Source of the DNA: Candidatus Moraniibacteriota bacterium
Lineage (GTDB): Bacteria > Patescibacteriota > Minisyncoccia > Moranbacterales > UBA2206
Reading direction: 5' to 3'
DNA: 12,416 nucleotides
Assembly: GCA_003543115.1 (NCBI GenBank)
Contig: DPJH01000055.1
Coordinates: 666 to 13,081 of the forward strand
Positions 1 to 5,379 of this stretch are shown piece after piece; the stretch's first letter is position 1; every line of letters begins with the position of its first letter. Both the position numbers and the translations under genes were made by a program. The notes beneath the pieces were generated by a model that was not told the DNA's origin, did no database searches, and saw only the letters and a list, made by a program, of their open reading frames with translations.

Positions 1-317
1 TGTAACGGAGGTAGAGCACTGATTGGGCTAGGGCCGTCACAACGGTACCAAACCCAGACAAACTCCGAATTCCGTATACATGTTCTCCGGGAGTCAGGCT
101 ACGAGGGATAAGCTTCGTGGCCAAAAGGGAAACAACCCAAACCATCAACTAAGGCCCCCAAATGATAGTTAACAGAGAAAGGATGTTGAGTTGCTCAGAC
201 AACTAGGATGTTGGCTTAGAAGCAGCCATTCATTTAAAGAGTGCGTAACAGCTCACTAGTCAAGAGATCTTGCGTGGAAAATGTAACGGGGCTAAGTGTT
301 ATACCGAAGACATGGAT

Positions 318-446
318 GCCACCAGTACAGTAAACATCTAACGTAGAAAAGCTACATTTTCTCCGCCACCCGGAAGGGCTGTCGGTCAAAATAGCTCCGC
401 CAAGGCGGATAACCTACGATCATGAGGTGTTTAGTGTACTGGTGGC
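318..446 (+). other. Intervening-sequence-like insertion capping 23S helix 45
   Basis: In most bacteria the tip of helix 45 is a short hairpin. Here the stem GCCACCAGTACA (318-329) pairs perfectly with TGTACTGGTGGC (435-446). After one G/G mismatch (330/434), nine more pairs follow: 331-339 with 425-433, including one G-U. About 85 nt lie inside, with possible pairing of 342-346 with 414-418 and a hairpin TCCGCC-AA-GGCGGA at 396-409. Helix 45 is one of the two classic sites of 23S intervening sequences in Salmonella and relatives, where RNase III excises the insert and leaves fragmented rRNA. Excision here is an inference. A stable permanent expansion is the alternative. Confidence 0.8.
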
Positions 447-945
447 GTGGTAGAGGAGCGTTCCTATCTGCGGTGAAGCAGTTTTGGAAAGAATTGTGGA
501 GCGTTAGGAAGTGAGAATGCTGGAATGAGTAACCACAAGAGGGGTGAGAATCCCCTCGGCCGTAAGAGCAAGGTTTCCTGAGCTATGGTAATCATCTCAG
601 GGTTAGTCGGGCCTAAGCCGAGGCGCATAGCGTAGGCGATGGACATCAGGTTAATATTCCTGAACCGGCGTGTTTTGTACACTGTTCACGGCGAGATATT
701 CGGAGCGGATTCATGGTTTATCCGTCCAACCTAGGGGGAACCCGATGGGAGTGAAAGTTACCTTTTTAAGGTGACGATTCTGGAAAAGGCGCTGGCTAGA
801 AAAGCAGGTGTACGCGTGGACACGTCGACCGTACCGCAAACCAACACAGGTGCTCGAGTCGAGTAGACTCAGGCTTACGAGAGAACCTTCGCTAAGGAAC
901 TCGGCAATACAGCGACCGTAACTTCGGGATAAGGTCTGCCCCCAC

Positions 946-1162
946 TTCGGTGGATATGAGCCGCGTTCATAAACTCAGCGATTAGGTGGTTAGAAGAACG
1001 CATTTATCAGAGGTAAAAGCGCTGATAAATGTAGTGAGTACGCATCGTTTCTGCGTAAAGTAGAATCGGTGTGATCAAATCCTTTTTAAAACCATAGAAT
1101 TTTTCTGAGATAAGTAACATGAATAATGTTCTTTTGAACGCGAACCGTTCACATCTAACGAT
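946..1162 (+). other. About 215-nt structured insertion at the tip of 23S helix 63
   Basis: GCCCCCAC (938-945) pairs with GTGGGGGC (1163-1170), which is followed directly by the expected CCGCAG. Normally only a short loop separates the two arms; here 217 nt do. If 954-1166 are removed, what remains is GCCCCCAC-TTCG-GTGGGGGC, a perfect hairpin with a UUCG loop. The insert folds locally: GCGTTC (963-968) with GAACGC near 996-1001; CATTTATCAG (1001-1010) with CTGATAAATG (1022-1031); TACGCA (1039-1044) with TGCGTA (1052-1057); and ACATC (1151-1155) with GATGT (1160-1164). No group I core motifs (such as GACTA with its partner) and no homing-endonuclease frame were seen. Helix 63 is also where eukaryotic expansion segment ES27L arises. 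The insert could be an excised intervening sequence or a permanent expansion. Confidence 0.75.
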
Positions 1163-2355
1163 GTGGGGGCCGCAGCAAAAGAGCCCACGGAACTGTTTAT
1201 CAAAAACACAGGTCTCTGCTAACACGAAAGTGGATGTATAGGGGCTGACTCCTGCCCAATGCTGGAAGGTTAAGGGGAGCGCTTCACGGTGCGAACTGAA
1301 GCCCTAGTCAATGGCGGCGGTAACTATAACCGTCCTAAGGTAGCGAAATTCCTTGTCAGGTAAGTTCTGACCCGCACGAATGGAGTAATCATGTGGGCAC
1401 TGTCTCAGCGAAGGACTCGGTGAAAGTGCATTGGCGGTAAAGATGCCGTCTGTCCGTACCAGGACGAGAAGACCCCATGGAGCTTTACTACAGTTTTACA
1501 TTGATCCGGGTTTTGGCCCGTGTAGCATAGTTGGGAGACGTTGAAGCAGATACGCTAGTATTTGTGGAGTCGCCGGTGAAATACCAACCTTGCCAAGATC
1601 TTGATCTCACCCTGACCGTTATCCGGTTAGGGGACCGTGTATGATGGGTAGTTTAACTGGGGCGGTTGCCTCCTAAAGAGTAGCGGAGGCGTTCAAAGGT
1701 TGGCTAGCTTCGGATGGAAATCGAAGTGATAGTGTATGCGCATAAGCCAGCTTGACTGTGAGGAGTACATTCCAAGCAGAGACGAAAGTCGGAGCAAGTG
1801 ATCCGCTGTACGTACATTTGTACATGAATGTGGGATCGACAGCGCAAACGGATAAAAGTTACCCTGGGGATAACAGGCTTATAGCGCCCAATAGTTCACA
1901 TAGACGGCGCTGTTTGGCACCTCGATGTCGACTCATCACATCCTGGGGCTGTAGAAGGTCCCAAGGGTCTGGCTGTTCGCCAGTTAAAGCGGTACGTGAT
2001 CTGGGTTCAGAACGTCGTAAGACAGTTCGGTCCTTATCCGTTGTGGGCGTAGGATACTTGAGAGGATCCGTCCTTAGTACGAGAGGACCGGGACGGGCGA
2101 ACCTCTTGTGCACCGGTTGTCGCGCCAGCGGCACGGCCGGGTAGCGATGTTCGAAAGGATAACCGCTGAAAGCATATAAGCGGGAAGCCTCCCTTAAGAT
2201 AAGGCAACTATTCCGATTTATTTCGGAATACAATTTCCTAGAAGATGACTAGGTTGATAGGTCTCAGATGCAAGTGCAGTAATGCATTAAGTCAAGAGAT
2301 ACTAATAAATTGAAATTACACTCTTAAATTTATTTTTTAGTGACATATAATGTGC

Positions 2356-2383
2356 AACATTGGCAATTTTATTGCTAAGTGTT
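2356..2383 (+). repeat. Hairpin in the 23S-5S spacer
   Basis: AACATT (2356-2361) pairs with AGTGTT (2378-2383, one G-U), and inside it GCAAT (2363-2367) pairs with ATTGC (2371-2375) around a TTT loop. No T-run follows, so it is not an intrinsic terminator. Its position just after the 23S 3' end suits a precursor-processing signal, which is an inference. Confidence 0.5.
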
Positions 2384-2446
2384 ACATGTTACTTGTTGCT
2401 AAATCGGTTAGTGGTTAATAGTTTCTAATCTTTCTTATATTTCAAT

Positions 2447-2475
2447 TTGATTCATAAGAAGCGTTATGATACTAT
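2447..2475 (+). promoter_or_regulatory. Possible extended -10 promoter inside the spacer
   Basis: TTGATT (2447-2452) is separated by exactly 17 bases from TACTAT (2470-2475), and TGA directly before the -10 gives the TGn extended -10 pattern. Initiation near 2482 would give a ~15-nt leader to the ATG at 2497 and would also read into 5S. Such matches do occur by chance in AT-rich DNA. Confidence 0.4.
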
Positions 2476-2496
2476 GTTTACAAGTAAATAAACATT

Positions 2497-2616
2497 ATGA
2501 AAGTATTTTTTATGAAGTACGGAGAGAGTTTGAGATTTACATTTATGATTTTTTCTGTAATTGCGATTGCGATTTTTTCATTTTTGTTTTTTGCACCGGT
2601 GATCAATGCATTTTAG
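2497..2616 (+). CDS. Possible small membrane peptide (39 aa) in the 23S-5S spacer
   Basis: A frame of 39 codons starting MKVFFMKYGESLR is followed by a strongly hydrophobic stretch (roughly residues 14-38, containing FMIFSVIAIAIFSF) and ends with TAG. It reads as a charged N-terminus plus one transmembrane or signal-like segment. No family is recognised. In support: a promoter with 17-bp spacing and an extended -10 lies just upstream, with a predicted ~15-nt leader. Against: there is no Shine-Dalgarno sequence, T-rich DNA easily encodes hydrophobic peptides, and the position inside a pre-rRNA spacer is unusual. An overlapping longer frame (2466-2651) is less protein-like. Treat as a hypothesis. 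Confidence 0.3.
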   Translation: MKVFFMKYGESLRFTFMIFSVIAIAIFSFLFFAPVINAF

Positions 2617-2690
2617 CGATTCTGAAAGTTAAAGAATCAGAAAGCCTATAGAAGACGATAAGACCTTTTACATTAGAAATTTGATTTCAA

Positions 2691-2720
2691 GCCCGCCTTC
2701 GCATGAAGCTACGGCGAGGC
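2691..2720. repeat. GC-rich palindromic repeat unit in the spacer
   Basis: The unit runs GCCCGCC...GGCGAGGC. Its ends pair as GCC-GCC with GGC-GGC around an inner TTC-GCAT-GAA. It is sharply GC-rich within AT-rich surroundings. A related block beginning GCCCGCTTCG lies in the glycosyltransferase gene (11286-11331), and TCCGCC/GGCGGA in the helix 45 insert is similar in style. Short dispersed palindromes of this kind are common in CPR genomes. Their origin is unknown to me. Confidence 0.6.
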
Positions 2721-2735
2721 AAAGAAAGAGAACAT

Positions 2736-2855
2736 TGTTTTGGTGGTTCTAGCGAAGTGGCAACACCCGATCCCATTCCGAACTCGGCAGTTAAGCATTT
2801 CAGCACCGATGATATCTAGACTTAAGTCTAGGAAAAGTAGGACACCGCCAAAACA
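2736..2855 (+). rRNA. 5S ribosomal RNA
   Basis: The conserved core is clear: CTAGCGAAGTGG, then ACACCCGATCCCATTCCGAACTCGG (in two parts near 2773-2797), GTTAAGC, CACCGATGATA and AAAAGTAGGACACCGCC. Helix I is formed by GTTTTGGTGG (2737-2746) with the 3' CACCGCCAAAAC. The helix IV hairpin CTAGAC-TTAA-GTCTAG lies at about 2817-2832. The total is about 120 nt, the usual length; the ends are set from helix I and may be off by 1-3 nt. Confidence 0.95.
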
Positions 2856-2868
2856 ATGTTCTTTTTTG
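2843..2868 (+). terminator. rRNA operon terminator formed by the extended 5S stem
   Basis: AGAACATTGTTTTGG (2729-2743) pairs perfectly with CCAAAACAATGTTCT (2848-2862), a 15-bp stem that includes 5S helix I plus flanking bases. Six T residues (2862-2867) follow immediately. The same helix can therefore act as the pre-5S processing stem and as an intrinsic terminator enclosing the whole 5S RNA. Confidence 0.65.
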
Positions 2869-2898
2869 TTTGGATTTCTAAAATTATTTAATTTGTGG

Positions 2899-2911
2899 TA
2901 GAATACAAAAT
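2899..2911 (+). promoter_or_regulatory. -10 box of a leaderless promoter before 2912
   Basis: TAGAAT (2899-2904) ends 7 bases before the ATG at 2912, so transcription should start at or next to the A of the start codon. The -35 (TTTCTA at 2875-2880, 18-bp spacing) is weak. The ACAAAAT between the box and the ATG closely resembles the sequence before the gene at 4922. No Shine-Dalgarno sequence is present. Confidence 0.6.
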
Positions 2912-3769
2912 ATGAAAATAATAAATGACTTTTTCCAAGATAAATATAAGAAAAAAAGAGCCATTATAATAGCAATTTTTGTTGCTGTTTTTTTATGCTT
3001 TAGCTTCCTTATTTATCTTATGATTAAGCCAGGCGAATCTTGTTTGGATGGAAAGAAAAATCAAAATGAAGAGGGAATAGATTGTGGCGGGATCTGCACA
3101 GAAAAATGTAAAAAAATCGTTACATCAGATTTGATCGTGGCAGAAAAAGGATTTCTGGAGAGCGGAGCGGTAGGGAAATTTGATTTCTATGGAAGGATTA
3201 CAAATCCAAATAATATTTTTGGAGGAGGAAAATTTAAATATGAATTTATCGTTAAGGATAATCAAGGGATGGTTTTAGCCACTAAAAGCGGCTATAATTT
3301 TATTCTTCCTGGTGAAAGCAAATATCTTATTGAAAATAATATTGAAGTGAAAGGAAATCCGTACGATGTCGAGCTTAAAGTTTATGAAGCTCAGTGGATT
3401 GAATTTAAAAATCATTATCAGAAACCGCAACTGAAGGTGGTTAACAAAAACTATAACGAAATTCACTCAGGGATTGGTTTTAGCGAGGTATTGGGACTTT
3501 TAAAAAATGAAAGCCCATTTGATTTTTCATTGATAAAATTAGCCATTATTTTAAAAGACGCTAATAATAAAGTTGTAGCAGTAAATTCCACGGAAATGCG
3601 AACTGTACGCAATGGTGAAAATAGAGATTTTAGAGCGCTTTGGCTCAGCAGATTTAATGGTGAAGTTATGAGCATTGAGGTTCAAGCGGATGCAAATGTC
3701 TTTGATTCAGAAACTTTTGCAGAAAGAAATTTTTCTATAGAACATTTGCAGGATCCGTCTTATAGGTAA
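2912..3769 (+). CDS. Membrane-anchored protein with a DCGG-type cysteine motif, function unknown
   Basis: 285 residues. A basic N-terminus (KYKKKR, 11-16) leads into one transmembrane helix (about 17-38), so the rest should lie outside the membrane. Directly after it comes a cysteine motif, C44-x-DG-x(10)-DC58GG-x-C62-x(3)-C66 (CLDG...GIDCGGICTEKC), which resembles a motif I recall from exported CPR and archaeal proteins; it may bind metal or form disulfides. The remainder (about 70-285) is beta-rich, apparently two related extracellular domains: one with a GRITNPNN core near 94-101, a second with LLKNESPFDFSLIKLAI near 196-213, as in FxLYD-like domains. No enzymatic motif is seen. It ends 8 bases before rodA and is probably cotranscribed, which hints at a cell-envelope role. 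The ATG sits just behind a strong -10 box and begins the charged N-terminus. Confidence 0.85.
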   Translation: MKIINDFFQDKYKKKRAIIIAIFVAVFLCFSFLIYLMIKPGESCLDGKKNQNEEGIDCGGICTEKCKKIVTSDLIVAEKGFLESGAVGKFDFYGRITNPNNIFGGGKFKYEFIVKDNQGMVLATKSGYNFILPGESKYLIENNIEVKGNPYDVELKVYEAQWIEFKNHYQKPQLKVVNKNYNEIHSGIGFSEVLGLLKNESPFDFSLIKLAIILKDANNKVVAVNSTEMRTVRNGENRDFRALWLSRFNGEVMSIEVQADANVFDSETFAERNFSIEHLQDPSYR

Positions 3770-3777
3770 GTTTGACT

Positions 3778-4866
3778 ATGAAAATTTTTTTAAAATTAGA
3801 TTGGATACTTGTCGTTTCAGTATTGCTTTTGCTGTGTGTTGGGCTTGTGACTTTATACAGCATGTCATCTTTTGATAGTGCCGCTGGATTGAACCATTTT
3901 GAGAAGCAACTCACTTCCATTGGAATAGGAATTTTTTTATTGTTATTATTTTCTTTTTTTGATTATCGTATTTTAAATTCTTACAGCACAAAATTGTATT
4001 TTTTCATTTTAATAATCTTATCTCTGCTTATTTTCTTCGGAACGACCATAAGGGGAACTACAGGATGGATAGGATTCGGCCCATTTAATATCCAACCGGT
4101 TGAAATGGCAAAGGTTATAATTGTGATATTTTTAGCCAGTTTTCTTTCTAAGAAAAAAAGCTATTTTAGCGTGGTGCTACGAACCATTGTTTCAATAATT
4201 TTAGTGCTCATCCCAGTTATGCTCATTCTAAAACAGCCGGATTTCGGTTCAGCTGCGATAATTATGGCAATATGGGTAGGAATGCTTTTTGCATCGGGTA
4301 TAAATAAGAAAGTAATCTTTGGGTTGGTATTTGTCGGGATTATTGCAACAACATCAGGATGGTTCATGCTGAAGGATTATCAGAAAGATAGATTGGTGAA
4401 TTTCGTCAGTCCTGACAATGATCCTAGGGGAACCGGATATAACGTCATCCAGTCTATTGTAGCAGTGGGATCTGGCGGAATGTGGGGCAAGGGATTGGGG
4501 CATGGATCTCAAAGCCAGTTGAATTTTCTTCCAGAAAAACATACGGATTTTATTTTTGCTGTTTTCTCCGAGGAGCTGGGATTTTTTGGCTCGGGAGTTA
4601 TTCTTGGTCTTTTCGGGTTGCTTATTTATCGCATTAAAGAGACAGCTAGGCTTGCAAGGGATAATTTTGGATATCTATTGGCGGTAGGTGTGATTGTGAT
4701 GCTCTTTTTCCAGGTTTTGGTCAATGTAGGCATGAATATTGGAGTTGCTCCGGTAGCTGGAGTACCTTTGCCATTTTTGAGCTATGGCGGCAGTTCCATG
4801 ATTTCTGTGCTGGCTTCTATTGGCATAATTCAAAGCATTTATATCAGGCGCGTTAAAGTTTCATAG
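3778..4866 (+). CDS. rodA: SEDS-family peptidoglycan glycosyltransferase RodA
   Basis: 362 residues with about ten hydrophobic helices. RodA polymerises lipid II into glycan strands together with a class B PBP during cell elongation. Family motifs are present in order: GTTGWIGFGPFNIQPVEMAK (an aromatic W and PxExAK), LKQPDFGSA, GKGLGHGSQSQLNFLPEKHT, then DFIF, whose Asp (D257) matches the catalytic aspartate of the HTDF motif, followed by FSEELGFFG and finally GVPLPFLSYGGSSM. The presence of mreB and murA nearby favours RodA over FtsW. I place the start at ATG 3778, which leaves a typical short cytoplasmic tail (MKIFLKLDW); an in-frame TTG at 3772 is an alternative. AGG at 3763-3765 is only a weak ribosome-binding site. 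The class B PBP partner is not in this window. Confidence 0.95.
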   Translation: MKIFLKLDWILVVSVLLLLCVGLVTLYSMSSFDSAAGLNHFEKQLTSIGIGIFLLLLFSFFDYRILNSYSTKLYFFILIILSLLIFFGTTIRGTTGWIGFGPFNIQPVEMAKVIIVIFLASFLSKKKSYFSVVLRTIVSIILVLIPVMLILKQPDFGSAAIIMAIWVGMLFASGINKKVIFGLVFVGIIATTSGWFMLKDYQKDRLVNFVSPDNDPRGTGYNVIQSIVAVGSGGMWGKGLGHGSQSQLNFLPEKHTDFIFAVFSEELGFFGSGVILGLFGLLIYRIKETARLARDNFGYLLAVGVIVMLFFQVLVNVGMNIGVAPVAGVPLPFLSYGGSSMISVLASIGIIQSIYIRRVKVS

Positions 4867-4877
4867 ATTCAATAATA

Positions 4878-4913
4878 TTGACTTTTTCTGCGATTATGCT
4901 AAAATCATATAGT
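4878..4913 (+). promoter_or_regulatory. Promoter before the zinc-ribbon gene
   Basis: TTGACT (4878-4883) and TAAAAT (4900-4905, preceded by TGC, an extended -10) are spaced by 16 bp and predict a leader of about 10 nt. An alternative -10, TATAGT (4908-4913), lies 8 nt before the ATG at 4922 and would make the mRNA leaderless. The stretch TACAAAAATATG nearly matches the sequence before the gene at 2912. No Shine-Dalgarno sequence is present. Confidence 0.6.
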
Positions 4914-4921
4914 ACAAAAAT

Positions 4922-5251
4922 ATGGAAAAAATGTTTAATAATACAGATTTTTTAGTTAAATGCGCGGTATGCAACAGCTCTTTGGATCCGGGGAAGATAG
5001 TTGTCATTGATGAAAAAGAGAAAAAAACTACGCTTCATTCAACATGTTCAAAATGTAATAGTGCGGCCATAATTTTTTTATCCAATAATCAAAATGGCGT
5101 AGTGAGTTTAGGAATGGCCACAGATCTTGATGTTGAAGAAGCAAAAGAAAAGATCGGGAAAGAGGCGATAAGCGCTGATGAAATAATTGATTTGCACCAA
5201 TTTGTTCTGGGTGAAAATGCAGATATAGTAAAACTGGTAAAAAATATATGA
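4922..5251 (+). CDS. Small zinc-ribbon protein, function unknown
   Basis: 109 residues. C14-x2-C17 and C42-x2-C45, with H39 in LHSTCSKC, form a likely Zn-binding ribbon. A short beta segment follows (AIIFLSNNQNGVVSLGMATD), then a helical C-terminal part (EEAKEKI, then SADEIIDLHQFV). From memory, CPR genomes contain small proteins of this architecture (two CxxC pairs, a TDL segment, a DExxDxH-like helix), but I know of no assigned function. It carries no membrane segment and is presumably cytoplasmic. It has its own promoter directly upstream and ends with TGA, which shows that TGA is a stop in this organism. A heptamer-built inverted repeat separates it from rplY. A role with RNA or the ribosome is possible only by neighbourhood. 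Confidence 0.85.
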   Translation: MEKMFNNTDFLVKCAVCNSSLDPGKIVVIDEKEKKTTLHSTCSKCNSAAIIFLSNNQNGVVSLGMATDLDVEEAKEKIGKEAISADEIIDLHQFVLGENADIVKLVKNI

Positions 5252-5282
5252 TTTAATTTTTTAAATGTCCGAGGGATTTGTT

Positions 5283-5355
5283 TAGTTTATAGTTGATAGT
5301 TTGTGGTTTTTAGAAATTATTTATCTAAAAACTAAGAACTACAAACTAAAAACTA
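5283..5355. repeat. Long inverted repeat built from TAGTTTN-like heptamers
   Basis: The left arm (5283-5314) reads as tandem heptamers TAGTTTA, TAGTTGA, TAGTTTG, TGGTTTT. The right arm (5324-5355) is its approximate reverse complement, roughly 26 of 32 positions pairing around a 9-nt loop. There is no trailing T-run, so it is not a normal intrinsic terminator. It lies just before the rplY leader and could stabilise or attenuate the mRNA. It is probably one copy of a dispersed family. Confidence 0.75.
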
Positions 5356-5379
5356 GATAGGTAGGTAGGGCGTAAATTT
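5356..5379 (+). promoter_or_regulatory. GGTA-repeat ribosome-binding region of rplY
   Basis: GATAGGTAGGTAGGG is a short tandem repeat of GGTA ending 9 bases before the ATG at 5380. It is one of the few purine/G-rich leaders in this window and may offer several weak Shine-Dalgarno registers. No clear -10 box is close to this start, so rplY probably depends on transcription from upstream. Confidence 0.4.

Larger units (their letters stand above)
1..2328 (+). rRNA. 23S ribosomal RNA, 3' part (5' end outside window)
   Basis: Large-subunit rRNA from about E. coli position 925 to the 3' end. Conserved landmarks appear in order: GGATGTTGGCTTAGAAGCAG near 202, the helix 69 loop TAACTATAAC at 1321-1330, the peptidyl-transferase segment GGGGATAACAGGCT near 1866, and the sarcin-ricin loop AGTACGAGAGGACCGG near 2077. 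The 3' end is placed about 20 nt after the conserved CTAAT at 2302-2306, as in E. coli, and is uncertain by several bases. Two regions are longer than in ordinary bacteria: helix 45 (318-446) and the tip of helix 63 (938-1170). Base 1468, equivalent to E. coli A2058, is G, and base 1467, equivalent to G2057, is A. Helix 69 has a compensated pair. The conserved core looks intact, so the gene is probably functional. Open reading frames within it on both strands are chance. Confidence 0.97.
2329..2735 (+). other. 23S-5S internal transcribed spacer
   Basis: About 400 AT-rich bases separate 23S and 5S, which is long for this spacer. No tRNA is recognisable. It holds a hairpin (2356-2383: AACATT with AGTGTT and GCAAT with ATTGC around TTT), a promoter-like sequence (2447-2475), a possible 39-codon membrane peptide (2497-2616), the local inverted repeat TTCTGA/TCAGAA near 2620-2642, a GC-rich palindromic repeat (2691-2720), and the left arm of the 5S processing stem (2729-2736). 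Confidence 0.8.

Noticed and set aside
954..1166. Group I intron in the helix 63 insert (a possible P1: CGGT with GCCG and a U-G pair at the 5' side)
   Set aside because: The 4-bp match is weak, and no P7/R-S core motifs (such as GACTA with its partner) or other group I signatures were found. It is left as an unclassified structured insertion.
464..2233. Four open reading frames (72-130 codons) on both strands within the 23S region
   Set aside because: They overlap highly conserved rRNA helices, and their translations show no protein-like features; they are chance frames.
2466..2651. 61-codon Cys/Phe-rich frame in the 23S-5S spacer
   Set aside because: The composition follows the T-rich DNA. 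The overlapping 39-codon frame at 2497 has a more coherent signal/membrane pattern and starts downstream of the predicted transcription start.
2329..2735. tRNA gene in the spacer
   Set aside because: No TTCRANNC arm or cloverleaf pairing was found.
3772..3777. TTG start for RodA two codons upstream
   Set aside because: ATG at 3778 gives a normal RodA N-terminus and a more reasonable distance from the weak AGG.
4922..5251. Alternative genetic code with TGA read as Gly (as in some CPR lineages)
   Set aside because: TGA ends this gene naturally, no conserved gene contains an in-frame TGA, and glycines use GGN codons.
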